Source of the DNA: Sipunculus nudus | Lineage: Eukaryota; Annelida; Sipuncula; Golfingiida; Sipunculidae | Reading direction: 5' to 3' | Assembly: GCA_026874595.1 (NCBI GenBank) | Contig: CM049306.1 | Location: forward strand, 80,504,142 to 80,568,141 | DNA length: 64,000 nt | In this document: positions 35,567 through 47,508 of the stretch, piece after piece | Numbering within the stretch: the first letter of the stretch is position 1 | How the letters are laid out: each line of letters opens with the position of its first letter | Made by a program: the position numbers and the translations under genes | Notes under the pieces: model-generated | The model's input: only the letters and a program-made list of their open reading frames with translations | Database searches by the model: none | Told to the model about the DNA's origin: nothing

Positions 35567-38148
35567 CGTATAATCTCGGACGTATCTTCTCCGCCACGGT
35601 AGTAGGTCTAATTTATTTAAAATAGCCGGCCTGCAACATTTTTTTTTTTGCATGTATTAATTACAAGTACATTTGAGAAAGCCAGATTGAAATGTAATAC
35701 ACACACACACATACATATATATGTATATATGCGAAAAGTGTATGATCGACCTATGGCCATATATTTGAGGCGTGTTTCTACATTCATGGTATCTGAGGAA
35801 TCATAATACATTAAATACTTTGCCATAAATTAGAATAAATTACTCTGTTTATCTTTTGTGACTGTTCCGATATCCTTTGGTGCCTTTCCATTATTATGGA
35901 ACCCCGAGATTCGTATAAATCATTTATAACCATGCAGAATTCCTATAATGTTTGATTTTTTTTATGAATTAATCGATCCTAATATGCAGACCATACATAC
36001 AAACATACATACACACAAGGATTTCTACGTTTCAACTGTACTAAGCCACTTATATGTAATAAGAAAACAATCTCATGTTGGCCAGAAAAGCAGGAAGACT
36101 GCATGCATAATTGACGTAAATCGCTGTGACCTGAATTGGAATATTGTCAGCGGGGCACTGCACAGCTTGATCACAGTTCATTTGCTCACTTTAGTACAAA
36201 CCAATTTAGATTTATTTACTAGTGGACAGGCGCTCGGAGCTTGAATTTCGCCTCCTTCTGAGTTTGACATTTACAGGCTTGACATTCAGCATCAAAATTT
36301 CTTTATACATGAGATTTTTGCTAATGACCTGGGGAACCAGTGAGAGTACGATGTGGCTTCACGTTATCTGTGCTCCCATTACATTAGCCAACCAGAACAA
36401 ACTGTCTCTTCCCAAAGCCAGTTCATGACACGGTTTTTAGTCGGTTCTTCTATATATATATCTTCTTAGATATAATTTCACAAACCATTAATATAGCATT
36501 ATGAATAGTTATTCGAAAACTAAAAAGAAATAAACAAACAAATAAAACACCTGGACCTATTTTCATATACATGTATTTCAGACTATACTTGTCGCCACAT
36601 GTGAGATACAGTTTTTTATGAAAGATTTTACTTTACAGTGTATTCATAATTGAGGTCTAATTGAGGAAATTCCTATCCTTTCAATTACGATGGCTAAACT
36701 TATAAAGGAGGTAGATTTAAAAAAACTGAGTTAAAGCAAGATATTGTCACAATACTAATTAAGACTTAAGCGAATATAACATGCTATTTTCATTAAAGAT
36801 GCTCTAAACGATTCATACACCGTATAATTTTGTATAATTCCAAATAAAAAAATGCATACAATGCCTGTCTTTTAATGAGCAGAAGGTACTCGGTAAAACA
36901 CACCACAGCCAAAGCAAAAAGATCCACATCAAACTGTTATGAATTCTTCCTGTTGTGCATGTCCCATTTCTCCATTAAGTTTCCTGAAAATTGTTTCAGT
37001 ATTTCTTTGCAATCCTGCCAACCATGAAACAAGCAAATAAGGAGCTACCTGGTCTTGTTCAACACGCCTCTTGGAGGAAAAAAAGTTCTGTAATATAAAA
37101 ATAATTCGGACGTTATAAACCAGGACAAATTATCACCCGTGATAAAAAAAATACAAAAACTGGTTATACAGCATATATCAAAATTACCGACCCTTAGGTC
37201 TACGTCAGTGGTTTGAATTCTAGACATTGAAATAAAATAAAAATATGGACAACGATAAAATAAAACAAACAAATAATATCCTGTTTTAACAGAATTTTAG
37301 AGGATAATATTTTTTGATAATTTTTTTTTAATTTGGATATCAAAAGTAGATGTATACAAGAACAAGAACTCGGACTTGCAATGGAATTTGGTTAAAGTAA
37401 GTATAGACTCGATTTAAACATTGATGACCATCAGCAAGTCTGCTATATGAATACTGTATTGACACATAAAATAAGAAATTAATAAAACATAGCACGTTGC
37501 AGCTGACTCTGTGAGATTAACTTTTTCCAGCAAACTCAAATATATGTTTGTATTACTTTCTTTATGACTAACACTACATCAAAGTGGCCGTTATGAGATA
37601 GAGAAGGCATCTATGTTCTTAAATTAAGTTCTACACTTATTCTTTAATAAGGTATGACCATACGTAGAAGCTTACAAAAGAAACAAGCAGAGAGCATTTC
37701 TTTATCGAGAGCATCAGGCCATGAAATTAGATATACTCAATTTGTTTAATGATATTTATACATGTCACTTACCCGATCCTGTTTTACCGCTACGATACGT
37801 AAATTAATTATTTTAATTAAACAATCACACACAGTGGTACTTGCACGGACAAGCTGTTGTAAACTTGTGATAACGCGTGAAAGGTCACGCACCTGTATCA
37901 CGTAACTATGCCAAAACAGCGCTCAGAAATAGGTCGTCATTGTATACACACTAGAGACATATAGCGAGATAGTGTATAAGTGGCATTAAATTTCAAATTG
38001 ATAAGCATTTTATATATAGAATAGTGAATAACATGTTCCAGTACAGAGTCATATAGAGCTCGGTGCTCACACTAGGTGCTTGCATGTGTATGCTCCCTGG
38101 ATAATGCAACACCTTAATCCTTGCACAAAAATCAGCTAGCTGTTCATC
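35473..38148. other. SDR A-B spacer, nothing recognised
   Basis: Contains (TA)n at 35529-35566 and an AATAAA at 35834-35839 that might serve the SDR gene, 360 bases beyond its stop. The last hundred bases before copy B (from about 38050) resemble the copy A upstream region, with GGATAATGCAACACC against GGATGGTGCCACACG, so the duplication included promoter DNA. Confidence 0.55.
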
Positions 38149-38280
38149 AAGGAGCGTTGGTCAGGCCGAGTAGCCTAGGTCACGGGGGTGTCTGTCGGAT
38201 TCGGAGCTGCTGTAGCTGAGCTGCTGGTGAGGCAGGGGATGACCGTGGTGGGATGTGCAAGAAACGTATATCAAATAAAG
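38149..38280 (+). pseudogene. SDR copy B exon 1: lost start and TAG stop
   Basis: Same 132-base length as copy A exon 1. The initiator is AAG, and the tenth codon (CTC in copy A) is TAG. The rest reads GAAVAELLVRQGMTVVGCAR. Donor AAG|gtagga is intact. Confidence 0.88.
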
Positions 38281-38365
38281 GTAGGACTAGGCCAGTTTTC
38301 CCACATTATAGTGCTCTATGCCTAAACTTTTCAAGTGATAATATATTATAACCTCACTAATAAAG

Positions 38366-39395
38366 CCCAAGGGTAGAAAACGGGAACTTTCGGCCCCATG
38401 CAGAGACACTCGCCCCAGAGACGCTCGGCCCAAGCGACTCTCGGCCCAAGAGGCACTCGGTCCGAGAGATACTAGGCCCCAGAGACAGTCGGTCCCTATA
38501 AGCAAGGGGACCTAGGGACACAGGGCCCTCGAGGCCGTTCTCAGAGACACTCGGCCCACAATATATAATAATATTAAATCAGATGTTATTAAATAATATT
38601 GGTTAAAAGAGTATATTTATTTCAGAAAAAGCAGTGAGGTTAAGAAAGCAAGGCTTCGCCCTATATTACTCCTTCTCCTCGAACTACATAAAAGTTCGAA
38701 TTCAACATAACTGAATAATATTAAATCAGTTGTATAGCTATACTGAATAATTTTTACTGATTAGCTATTATTATTACTATTACTATTACTATAGCTATTA
38801 CTGATTTACAAGATTAATGTTTGACTTAAAGATTTATTGAACATATAACATGCAATCATTGCAAACCCATGACAACGGATATCATTTAACACATCGTTTT
38901 TGTTCTCATCATTCTTCCTCTCCCCCCTCCGAAGTTACTTTAGCATATGATTTTGACTTAATCTTGGTATTCATGAACTCCATGTAAAATGGTGATGAAA
39001 GTGCACTACTGGCATTATTCTATAATTCTAAAGATATTTTTATACAAAATAAGTTTTTATATAAAAAATAAGATTAAAAAAAAAAGAAAACCCTTGAAAT
39101 GCGACTTTTTTGTAGAAATATCCATAAATTCCCTAATATACCAAAAGCATCAGTTATCCCAACGGACGTCCACAGTGCAAGGGCGACTCAGTTGAACTAC
39201 GGGAACAATTGTGTTAACGAATGGTTTCCCCGAGGCTTGAATCGGACATGTGGCCGAGTGTCTCTGTCACCAGGTCCTCTTGCTTAGGGCCGACTGTCTC
39301 TGGGGCCAATAGTCGCTTGGGCCGACTGTCTCTGTGGCCAATAGTCGCTTGGGCCGAGTGTCTCTTGGGCCGAGAATTCCTGTTACCAAAGGGTA
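38366..39395. mobile_element. 1.0-kb foldback element with GAGACACTCGGCCC arrays
   Basis: The left 170 bases (38390-38560) repeat GAGACACTCGGCCCAAG-like words. The right 150 bases (39240-39385) repeat the complement, CTTGGGCCGAGTGTCTC-like. The outermost ends also pair imperfectly: GGGAACTTTCGGCCC on the left and, read inward, GGAATTCTCGGCCC on the right. The middle is AT-rich. This is a non-autonomous element with subterminal arrays, inserted in intron 1 of SDR copy B. Target duplication is not clear and the superfamily is unknown. Confidence 0.65.
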
Positions 39396-40668
39396 TCATA
39401 ATGAATACTTTATAATAATGGATACTTTATACTTGTAATGTTTGTCTTGTACTTTATTAGTCTTGTACTTTATTAACAGTCCTTCATCGTATGGGCTTTA
39501 ATTACAAGTAAGCTTATATGGTGATTTGATGACATTATGAGTTAATCTTCATGAGTGCTGTAGGTGATGTCCCCAACGTATATTCTCCACCACCGTGACG
39601 GTATTAGGGCTAACCCATTAAAATATTCAGCCTGGCATATATGTATGTGTCATGCAAATCTGAGTAAATCTGAGAAATCGAGTATCGATTGCCATTATAA
39701 TATATTCATAATCATTTTACGTCATAACGACAAATATTTGATTTGAGAACGTAAATAAGTTTAACTAAGTGAAAAATAATCAAAACTAAATATAATGAAA
39801 GCACTTATGGCACGTTCACATAACCCTTTCATTCAAGATTTTTTTACATGCATACAATTACTGATAATACATACTAAATTAACGGGTTATCCGCGCACTG
39901 TTTCAATTTTCTATAATTCGGTTAGTGAAAGATTGACAAGAAATCCATTAAGTGAAAAGGTCAAGTTTTCTGTCCCTTTACTTGAATAGGAGATCAGTAA
40001 AAAGCTTTCAGGCGAAAAAGGAAAACTCATCCTAAAACTATGTGACGTCACAAAAGAGAAAGATATCGTCGCCATGTGTAATGAGATCCGGAACCAACAT
40101 GGCGGCGTGGACGTGTGTGTAAACAACGCTGGACTGGCTCACGAGGCATCCCTGCTTTCAGGAAAAACATGCGATTGGGCTAATATGATAAATGTAAGTT
40201 ATCAAAGGTCTTAAAATTAAAATAAGAAAATAAATGTTTTACATGGTATTAAAAATAATGAAAATGCAATGCGATTGAATGGATATATTTGCATTAGATT
40301 GTATCACAGGGGAAAAGCTGACCTAACTTGTGGCAGTTCTGGTTGGCTGGAAGGGCTTGACAGAATGTTAAAATAGATATTAAAGCAGGATAACTTTTTT
40401 TTTGCCCCCATTGTACAAAAGTATTCCGAAAAAAAAACATGCTGACACGGGTATTAGTACGGACTACGTACACCTGTCCTGTTTGGGAGAGTCGCCCAAA
40501 ATATGTAAAGTTTGCCCTTAATTGTCACGTGATTGACTGTTTGCTTTGACAATGGTAACTTGATTGCTTGCTCGCGACTTAGTACTCTGCTCATAATTAT
40601 TTATTGAATGAATATGCGATTATATAAGGTCACATATAGAGTTCATGGTTAAGTCAATTGTTTTAAAG

Positions 40669-40752
40669 GTCAACGTCCTTATGCACCCGTGAGGCGGCCA
40701 AATCCATGAGAGAAGGCGGGGTGGACGATGGTCACGTCATCCAGGTAAACAG
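40669..40752 (+). pseudogene. SDR copy B exon 3: 11-base deletion
   Basis: 84 bases against 95 in copy A; the loss falls after AACGTC. This shifts the frame to a TGA within eight codons. It ends ACAG|gcgagc, again a GC donor. Confidence 0.85.
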
Positions 40753-41612
40753 GCGAGCATTTGCAACCTTGCAAGGAAACCTATAAACAAACAGAAATTT
40801 AGAATATCCTGTGAATACATTTCATATCGCATTATGTACACTTGTCAACAGTTCATTTCAATTAAAATATGCACTGCTCATATTGACTGTTATCTAATCT
40901 TATTTTTTTTCATTAATAATCGTCGGGTATAGAACAGATTTGAACGGGCTCCATAAATAGCCCAATTATGACTTTTATTTAAATACCCGTTCTTCCACAG
41001 AAAATATTACATGTACATTTAACGTTAGGGTTTTTTTTTAAAATAATCTGTTCCAAACTTTGAGGCTCATGCAGATTTCTATGACTTGTTACTTTCAGTG
41101 TTTTTTTTTTGTTATGTATGTTGATGTTTCAGTCTATCTGGAAAGAGGGTAAAACAAGGCTTAGCAGCACAATTTTACGCATCAACCAAGTTTGCCGTGA
41201 CTGCAACGGCTGAGGGACTGAGGAATGAGCTCAGAGAAATAAAATCACACATACGTGTTAGTGTGAGTATACCTGAACGAGAAATACGTCTTTCAGTTAA
41301 ACGGATGTTATTTTTGCTTATCACAACTTTTATGTTGCATGTTGCAGAAAATTAACATGTTTATTATGTGAAAATCGTTGATTTTTAGGCAAATGAAAAT
41401 GAAATGAAGTTATGTCAATGAGCTCGGCCGAATTTTAAAATCACCTTCATGGAACCAAAAAACTTTAGAAAATAAGTAAAACATGACGGATATTTTAAAA
41501 AATAATAATGTTTTCCCAACCAACGATTATTGTTTTGGTTCCCTATTTATTGGCCACTGAATAAATCAGAGCACTGTGAGGAACACATATAAACTGTCTC
41601 TTCTATTTGCAG

Positions 41613-41702
41613 CAAATTAGCCCGGGTCTATAGTAGAGAAGATTTCGCACAGAAAAACAAGAGGAAAGAAAAGCCAAAGCCTTATATAACAGCAGCATTG
41701 AT
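41613..41702 (+). pseudogene. SDR copy B exon 5: frameshift
   Basis: CAAATTAGCCCGGGT is followed by CTATAGTAG, where copy A has TATGTGGAG, placing two stops in frame. It is followed by the same gtttgt donor as copy A. Confidence 0.85.
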
Positions 41703-42104
41703 GTTTGTATACCTTACATCATGAGTTTTATAAATGGGTCGTAAGTCGTAAGCAATACAAAGAATAAATAAAATCTTGGTCTTTGCGTATTATATTATTA
41801 ATGGTATTTTTATTATAAAGAAAAGCCTAATATTATATCAAAGTTAATATATGGAATAAAATATCATATTTTATCACAATTGCAACGACTGTTTTGGTTA
41901 TTTTAGTGTCTGAAACCTGCGGATGTAGCCCAGGCTGTTCTGTATGTCTTGTCGGCGCCACCACATGTTCAGGTCTGACATTAAAATTGACTTATATTGG
42001 TTAACCTTCTCATCCCCTGCTCGCAGTGTTTACACTTCTTCTGCAAAAGGAGGCTTGAACATTACAGTTGTATTACATTTCCGATGTTGATAATCGTTAA
42101 GAAC

Positions 42105-42540
42105 GGTACCCAGGTAAAAAAATACTGCAGTATACCACAGTATTCCTGCAGTTTACTACAGTAATTCTGCAGAATACCACAGTTTACTGCAGTATAACAC
42201 AGTTTACTGTTGTAAACGTGCAGTATGCAAAGAGCTGACTGCAGTAATCCTGCAATATACCACAGTAAACTGCAGTATGCCACAGTTTACTGCGATATAC
42301 CTCAGTTTACTGCACGGTCTGCAGTAAACTAACATCGTGCAAAGAGTAATCTGCAGTCATACTGCAGTATGCTACATTTTACTGCAGTATACCACATTTT
42401 ACTGCAGTCAACTTGGATTATGCACTTTGATTTCAACCGTATTAACAGATGAACTGCAGTATATCTGAGGTATACGGCAGTTTTGCTGCACCTCCTGGGG
42501 TATTACCGCAGTATGCTGCAAAATTATTGCAGTATTAATG
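42105..42540. repeat. ACTGCAGT array, left
   Basis: Irregular repetition of CTGCAGTATACCACAGTTTA-like units about 15-25 bases long, each centred on the PstI palindrome CTGCAG or its one-base variant. Confidence 0.85.
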
Positions 42541-42928
42541 ACTATTATCCACTACACCATACACTGTTGTAATAAAATATGCATTATGTACTAGACTTTT
42601 ATTTTAAGAAAATCATGCAGACTGATACATTTCCCAAGAAAGGGGGGCAGTTGAATGTATTAATTACTTTTATTATATGTTTAAATTTTATAAATTAAAT
42701 ATTTTATAAATTATATTTCAAATTATTTCACCGTAATTGAAATCCCATCTGAATGAAATTGAATTTTTTTTTCAAGCATTATCTATTTGACAAGATATAT
42801 TTCAACAATTATTTTCAATTATATTAAAAAAGAATTTAAATGTCTAAAGTAGTTTTGATTTATTGGAATAACACAAACAGCTGATTTAGTTACTATAAAA
42901 ATATTTAATTTTATCATGTGCAAAAAAA

Positions 42929-42930
<2 letters not shown>

Positions 42931-42976
<46 letters not shown>

Positions 42977-43440
42977 ATAGTTACTTTATGGAAACAACAC
43001 TTACATGAATGAATTTTTTTGGAAAAGTTTGTTTTAAAATTACACTATAACTAAAACAAAAATAATATTTATAACCAAAAAAAAAATAATAATAATAATA
43101 ATAATAATATCAATGATAAAAATTTTAATAATAATTATTATTATTATAATAATATACTATTGTATGTCATCAAATGATAATTATGTTATTATCAATAATT
43201 ATTGTAATGATTATGAAATACCGGTAAAAATGATAACAATTATATATCATATTATATGTTATATTATGATATCATTATGAAAGTATAGATCTTTGTAATA
43301 ATAAAGATAATTATAATATAATATCAATAATATATAAAAAATAAATTTTAATAATAAATTAATAAGATTAATATAATTTTATAAATTATTAATAAAATAA
43401 TTTTTTCAAATATATATATATATATATTATTGATTATTTT
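42931..43440. repeat. (TA)n and (AAT)n rich stretch
   Basis: TA tract at 42931-42974, AAT tract at 43085-43110, then complementary ATT and AAT runs, nearly free of G and C. Confidence 0.8.
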
Positions 43441-43984
43441 TAATGACATTTAAATTGTTCATGTTTGCCATATATTCCATCAGTTGAATGTGAGGAACTA
43501 TTATGTTGATACCTATACATTAATAAACATGGATGAGAAACCATGTTTACATATAAAATATGAAATAAAAAATAAATGGAATATATGTTGCTTAAAATTA
43601 TATTCCATGTACAATTAATGCTTCAGTAGCATAATTTTGTTTGAAATATGAAAAAAATTGTGTTATATAAAATTATTGAATATAGAAATATTTAAAAAAA
43701 TATGAATTTACCAACAAGAGATCATTGTTTTATTTTAATCTATTTATCTTTTTATTTAAATGTAAATTATATTTAGGCCCATTTATTTTTATAATAACAA
43801 TAACTTAAATTGAATATCAGTGGTTAACATATCTAAATTTTAGGAAACCTTTGACTATTCTTCAAAATGTCCGTCTTATTTAACGATCGTTTGTTATGCA
43901 GTGCAATGTCAAGCAATTAAATTTAGAAATACACCATGCATACAATCTTACGATATATTTTTACCACTAACAGGACTATTTTGT

Positions 43985-44349
43985 ATGGCGTAATCCAATG
44001 TCTCTTTGTATGACGTCACACAGCGCATGGGCCCGCGTAGTGATAAGAAATGAGTGCGGGTCATGTCGTCTGCTATGTGTAACAAACAGTCGAGGATATT
44101 TCGGCCGGTTGAACACAAAGTTCTGTCAAGAAGTTCAAAATTTTATAGTTTCTACGTACTTTAGACTTCATTTTCACGGAGGGAAAGAATATTATTGGAG
44201 TACGCTATCTCTACAACGTTTGATTAGCGGATAAACGCAGCCAGTTATTGGGTCTTCGCGCGCCGACCTATGTCAAGGACGCTGGTTGAATTCCCGGATG
44301 TCCGGTGTCCGAAGTCGATGGTGATGCGAGACGTTAATAAATTGCTATG
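43985..44349 (+). other. GC-richer segment with TGACGTCA and a strong donor
   Basis: This stretch stands out from its AT-rich surroundings. It carries TGACGTCA (a cAMP-response type palindrome) near 44011 and ends CTATG|gtgagc at 44350, a good splice donor. A promoter plus first exon of a transcript inside the 5.4-kb element is possible but unproven. Confidence 0.3.
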
Positions 44350-44750
44350 GTGAGCAATGGATTTCTGACAAACTTTGCCGTTTGACCATAATAATCAAAT
44401 CTTGCTTTTTTAAATTTCAGGAATGTTACCTTTTCACATGATTCATCTATTACCAAGAGATTGATGTTAATAATTATCATGTTCATGTACTTCTTGGTTG
44501 TTTACTGTTATTTTTTACATTTTTTCTTTTCCTTTATTTGAATGAATATATCATCGTGACTGAAAGGTATTAATAAGTATATACAAATGCATAGTTTTCG
44601 CAGATGCCAACATATGCTGTCATATTGCATTTTTTTATTATGCATAGCCATATGTTACAGATTTTCCAATTTTTATTTGTTATTTAAATTAAATAAAATG
44701 TTAAATTAAATATTTCATAATATCTAAAATAAAATTTCTGCTTTATTTAG

Positions 44751-44906
44751 ATGGAATATACACATGAAAAACAACACCCTCAAGAGAACTCAACCCAACC
44801 TCCTATTCAAGCCCTTCACAATTTTTGTCAATCTGGAGGACACTGCAATGAATGTGCAGGCAAGCAAAGTAACAATGGCACTGGACCCCATGTTCAAAGC
44901 AGTTGA
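44751..44906 (+). CDS. Hypothetical 51-aa ORF in the 5.4-kb element
   Basis: A splice-acceptor-like ctttatttag immediately precedes ATG. The frame reads MEYTHEKQHPQENSTQPP to a stop after 51 residues and includes a cysteine cluster, FCQSGGHCNEC. An overlapping 60-codon frame (44764-44946) is equally open. AATAAA follows near 45299. I recognise no family. It may be non-coding. Confidence 0.2.
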   Translation: MEYTHEKQHPQENSTQPPIQALHNFCQSGGHCNECAGKQSNNGTGPHVQSS

Positions 44907-45559
44907 TAAGTTTAATACAGAATTCACTCATTATATGGATTCATAGCACAAATTTGATTTAGTATGGCATGAGTGAAAACCACACAAGAAACTCAGAATT
45001 TATAGACAGATATTTCTACTGTGTTCATTGAAGTTTAAGTGATACCAGGAATTATTCTATCTTTCAAGACTCCTTTTTTTCCAAAAGCTGCATTAGTTAT
45101 ATGTACTGTTAATTTGATAGGTTAAGGGGGGAGCTGTTAGTGATGAAGGGTGAAATTCTTGTTAAAAGAAAAATGGAAATGGTACAAATAGGACCATTGA
45201 AAGGTGTAGAATAATCCCTGGGTAGATAGTACTTTCAGATTTTCATTATCCTTGATATTACTACATAATGCTTGTACCTAACAGTCTAGTGAAAATATAA
45301 TAAAGTATAAAAACCATACCGTTAGTATGTTCAGTGTGATTTATTGCTTTGACAAGTTTCCATTCAGTTTATGTCTAATTGTATTTTTGGTAATTTGTTA
45401 ATCTAAGGCTAATGCATAGACGTTTTATGTGAACACTTACAAGTCAATTGGGTGAAAAGAAAACAGAACAAAAGTATGTGTGCACAATATAAGGACAACA
45501 TCAGTAATTCTGAAAAAATGTTCTGATTATGTTCAAACTATATATGGGGTTTATTAAAT

Positions 45560-45740
45560 AAATCTCGAGCGGTTGGCTGGCATCTGCATGGCGACCTGGG
45601 TTCAATCTGAAGCATGGCAATGAGAATCAGTTGTAGTGGCCCATCTTGGTCTTTCAGTTTCCTCTTCCCCATAAGACTACCAAACGCCACTTTCCAAGTC
45701 ACGGATACGGCTTGCATTAGTTATAATGACCAGTTCAATC
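45560..45740 (+). repeat. tRNA-derived SINE
   Basis: CTCGAGCGGTTGGCTGGCAT resembles a tRNA A-box region, and GACCTGGGTTCAATCTG about 25 bases later is a good B box. The body continues GAGAATCAGTTGTAGTGGCC and TTTCAGTTTCCTCTTCCCC, as in molluscan tRNA-SINEs. Nested inside the 5.4-kb element. Confidence 0.5.
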
Positions 45741-45918
45741 CATGTAAGATAAATAAGTTAATATATATTATTTAAACACGAATATCTTATGTCAGGTTCA
45801 AGGTATAAGAAAAAAAATTGACCATACAAAATAATGCATTTGAAATTGACATAGAAATTAGAAACAAAATGATTCTAAACATAACTTACATAAGTTTATT
45901 AAAACAGCTAAAATATTA

Positions 45919-46478
45919 TTAGCTCAGCTGACTATACGTCACCTGAGCTATAGTCATGGTCCTTTGTCTGTAGTCAGTCTGTCCGTCTTTTAAAACCGTA
46001 AGACATACATTTTTTTAATATTCAGATGTGATTATATGACATGTTTGAATATATAATAAGGTGTAAATACTTTGTAGCTTTTTATTCTTATCTATTAAAG
46101 TTAGCTAGATCATGTTATGAATGACACTGGAACATTCAATTAATCAGGATTATTTGGCAAACTATCATGGGATTTAATTTTTAGCTCACATGGCCATATA
46201 TCTAACTGTTGGGAAATATTATATTTGGTCATTCCTGTGTTTTTGAAATGTTTCTTTTCATATAACATTACTTTTCCTTATTGTAACATTAAATGGTTTC
46301 ATACAACAAGTTTTACATATTACACTTTGCACATGCAGTGTATACCTAAGTGGCTTGTTTTAAATTGCTTATCAAATCTGATTGATGCTCATTTGAAAAT
46401 TGTAAAATACAAACTTTCTGCATTTGCTAAAATTTTAAAAAATCAGCTGAGCAACATGACTCATGGGTCCTTTGTATA
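45919..46478. mobile_element. TTAGCTCAGCTGA element
   Basis: The left end, TTAGCTCAGCTGACTATACG, goes on to CACCTGAGCTATAGTCATGG. The right end, AATCAGCTGAGCAACATGAC, goes on to TCATGGGTCCTTTGT. AGCTCAGCTGA and TCAGCTGAGC pair as inverted ends. A second left end is at 63508. This type is common in marine invertebrate genomes. No coding capacity. Confidence 0.6.
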
Positions 46479-46942
46479 TTTGTATTAAAAATAACCTGTC
46501 TGATAACCTAGGAAACTGGCCATAAAGGAACATGTATCATGGTCTGTGTAATTACAAAACGTAGCTCTAGCCAATAATTTCAGATTATTATGAAATTTTA
46601 TCTCAGAGGATTTTGTACTAAGTTGTAGTAGGTGATGTTTTTACTATCTTTAATGCATAAATTAATATAGTCTTACAAGGCAACTGGCCAATTAACTTTA
46701 AAAAATCAGTTTCAGTTTGGACAACTTTAGTACTTTTTTACATTGATTTTAATTAACTGATTTAAATAAATCATACAAGCCCTGGTTTATTGTATAACAC
46801 CCTAGTGAACTGTTGATCCAAAATAACTGCATGGCTGAGAAACACAACCTTTGTGAATCCACAGCACAGGAGAAGTGAATATGCATATGAAGGCAAATAA
46901 ACTCAAGCCGAAACAAATAAATAGGAGAGAAACACATATTTT

Positions 46943-47508
46943 TGTATTGTAATGCAATTATACTGCAGTATTGTATCCTGTGATACTGCAGATATATACT
47001 GCGGTGCTGTACTGCAAATTTACTGCAGTCTGTGTACTGCAGTATTGTACTGCAGTGCATATTAGGTATACTGCAGTCAACTGCAGAGAATTACTGCAGT
47101 ATATTCTGCATACTGCAGTATTTTTGCGGGTGCAGTATATTTACTGCATTATCTTGCTGCATTTATACTGCAGTATTTTCCATCAAATACTGCAGTACTT
47201 TTACCTCATACTGCAGTACATATACTGCTCCCGCAAAAACACTGCTGTATTCTGCAGTTTTATTGCAGTATTTTTTCACCTAATACTGCAGTATTTTTCA
47301 CCTAATACTGCAGTGTATATACTGCTCCCCCAAAAACATTGCTATATTACAGTAATATACTGCAGTATTTTCCTGCAGTTTTACAGTATTACTGCAGTAC
47401 CAAACTTGTGCAGTAAATTTACTGCTCCCGCAAAAACACTGCTGTTTTACAGTATACTGCAATATTTTTTCTGCATATTTACGGCAGTATTTTTTCACCT
47501 GGGTAACC
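46943..47508. repeat. ACTGCAGT array, right
   Basis: Units of ATACTGCAGTATTTTTYACC type, plus a variant TACTGCTCCCGCAAAAACAC repeated three times. Open frames here are periodic and not real genes. Confidence 0.85.

Larger units (their letters stand above)
42105..47508. mobile_element. 5.4-kb terminal-inverted-repeat element with ACTGCAGT arrays
   Basis: The left end reads GGTACCCAGGTAAAAAAATA then CTGCAGTA. The right end, read inward on the other strand, reads GGTTACCCAGGTGAAAAAAT then ACTGCCGTA. Both ends continue as arrays of ACTGCAGT-like palindromes (42105-42540 and 46943-47508). The copy A intron at this position lacks the whole segment, which marks it as an insertion. The core (42545-46940) is AT-rich and contains a SINE (45560-45740), a TTAGCTCA element (45919-46478) and one GC-richer stretch (43985-44350). 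No transposase is recognised. Flanking target duplication is not evident. Confidence 0.65.
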
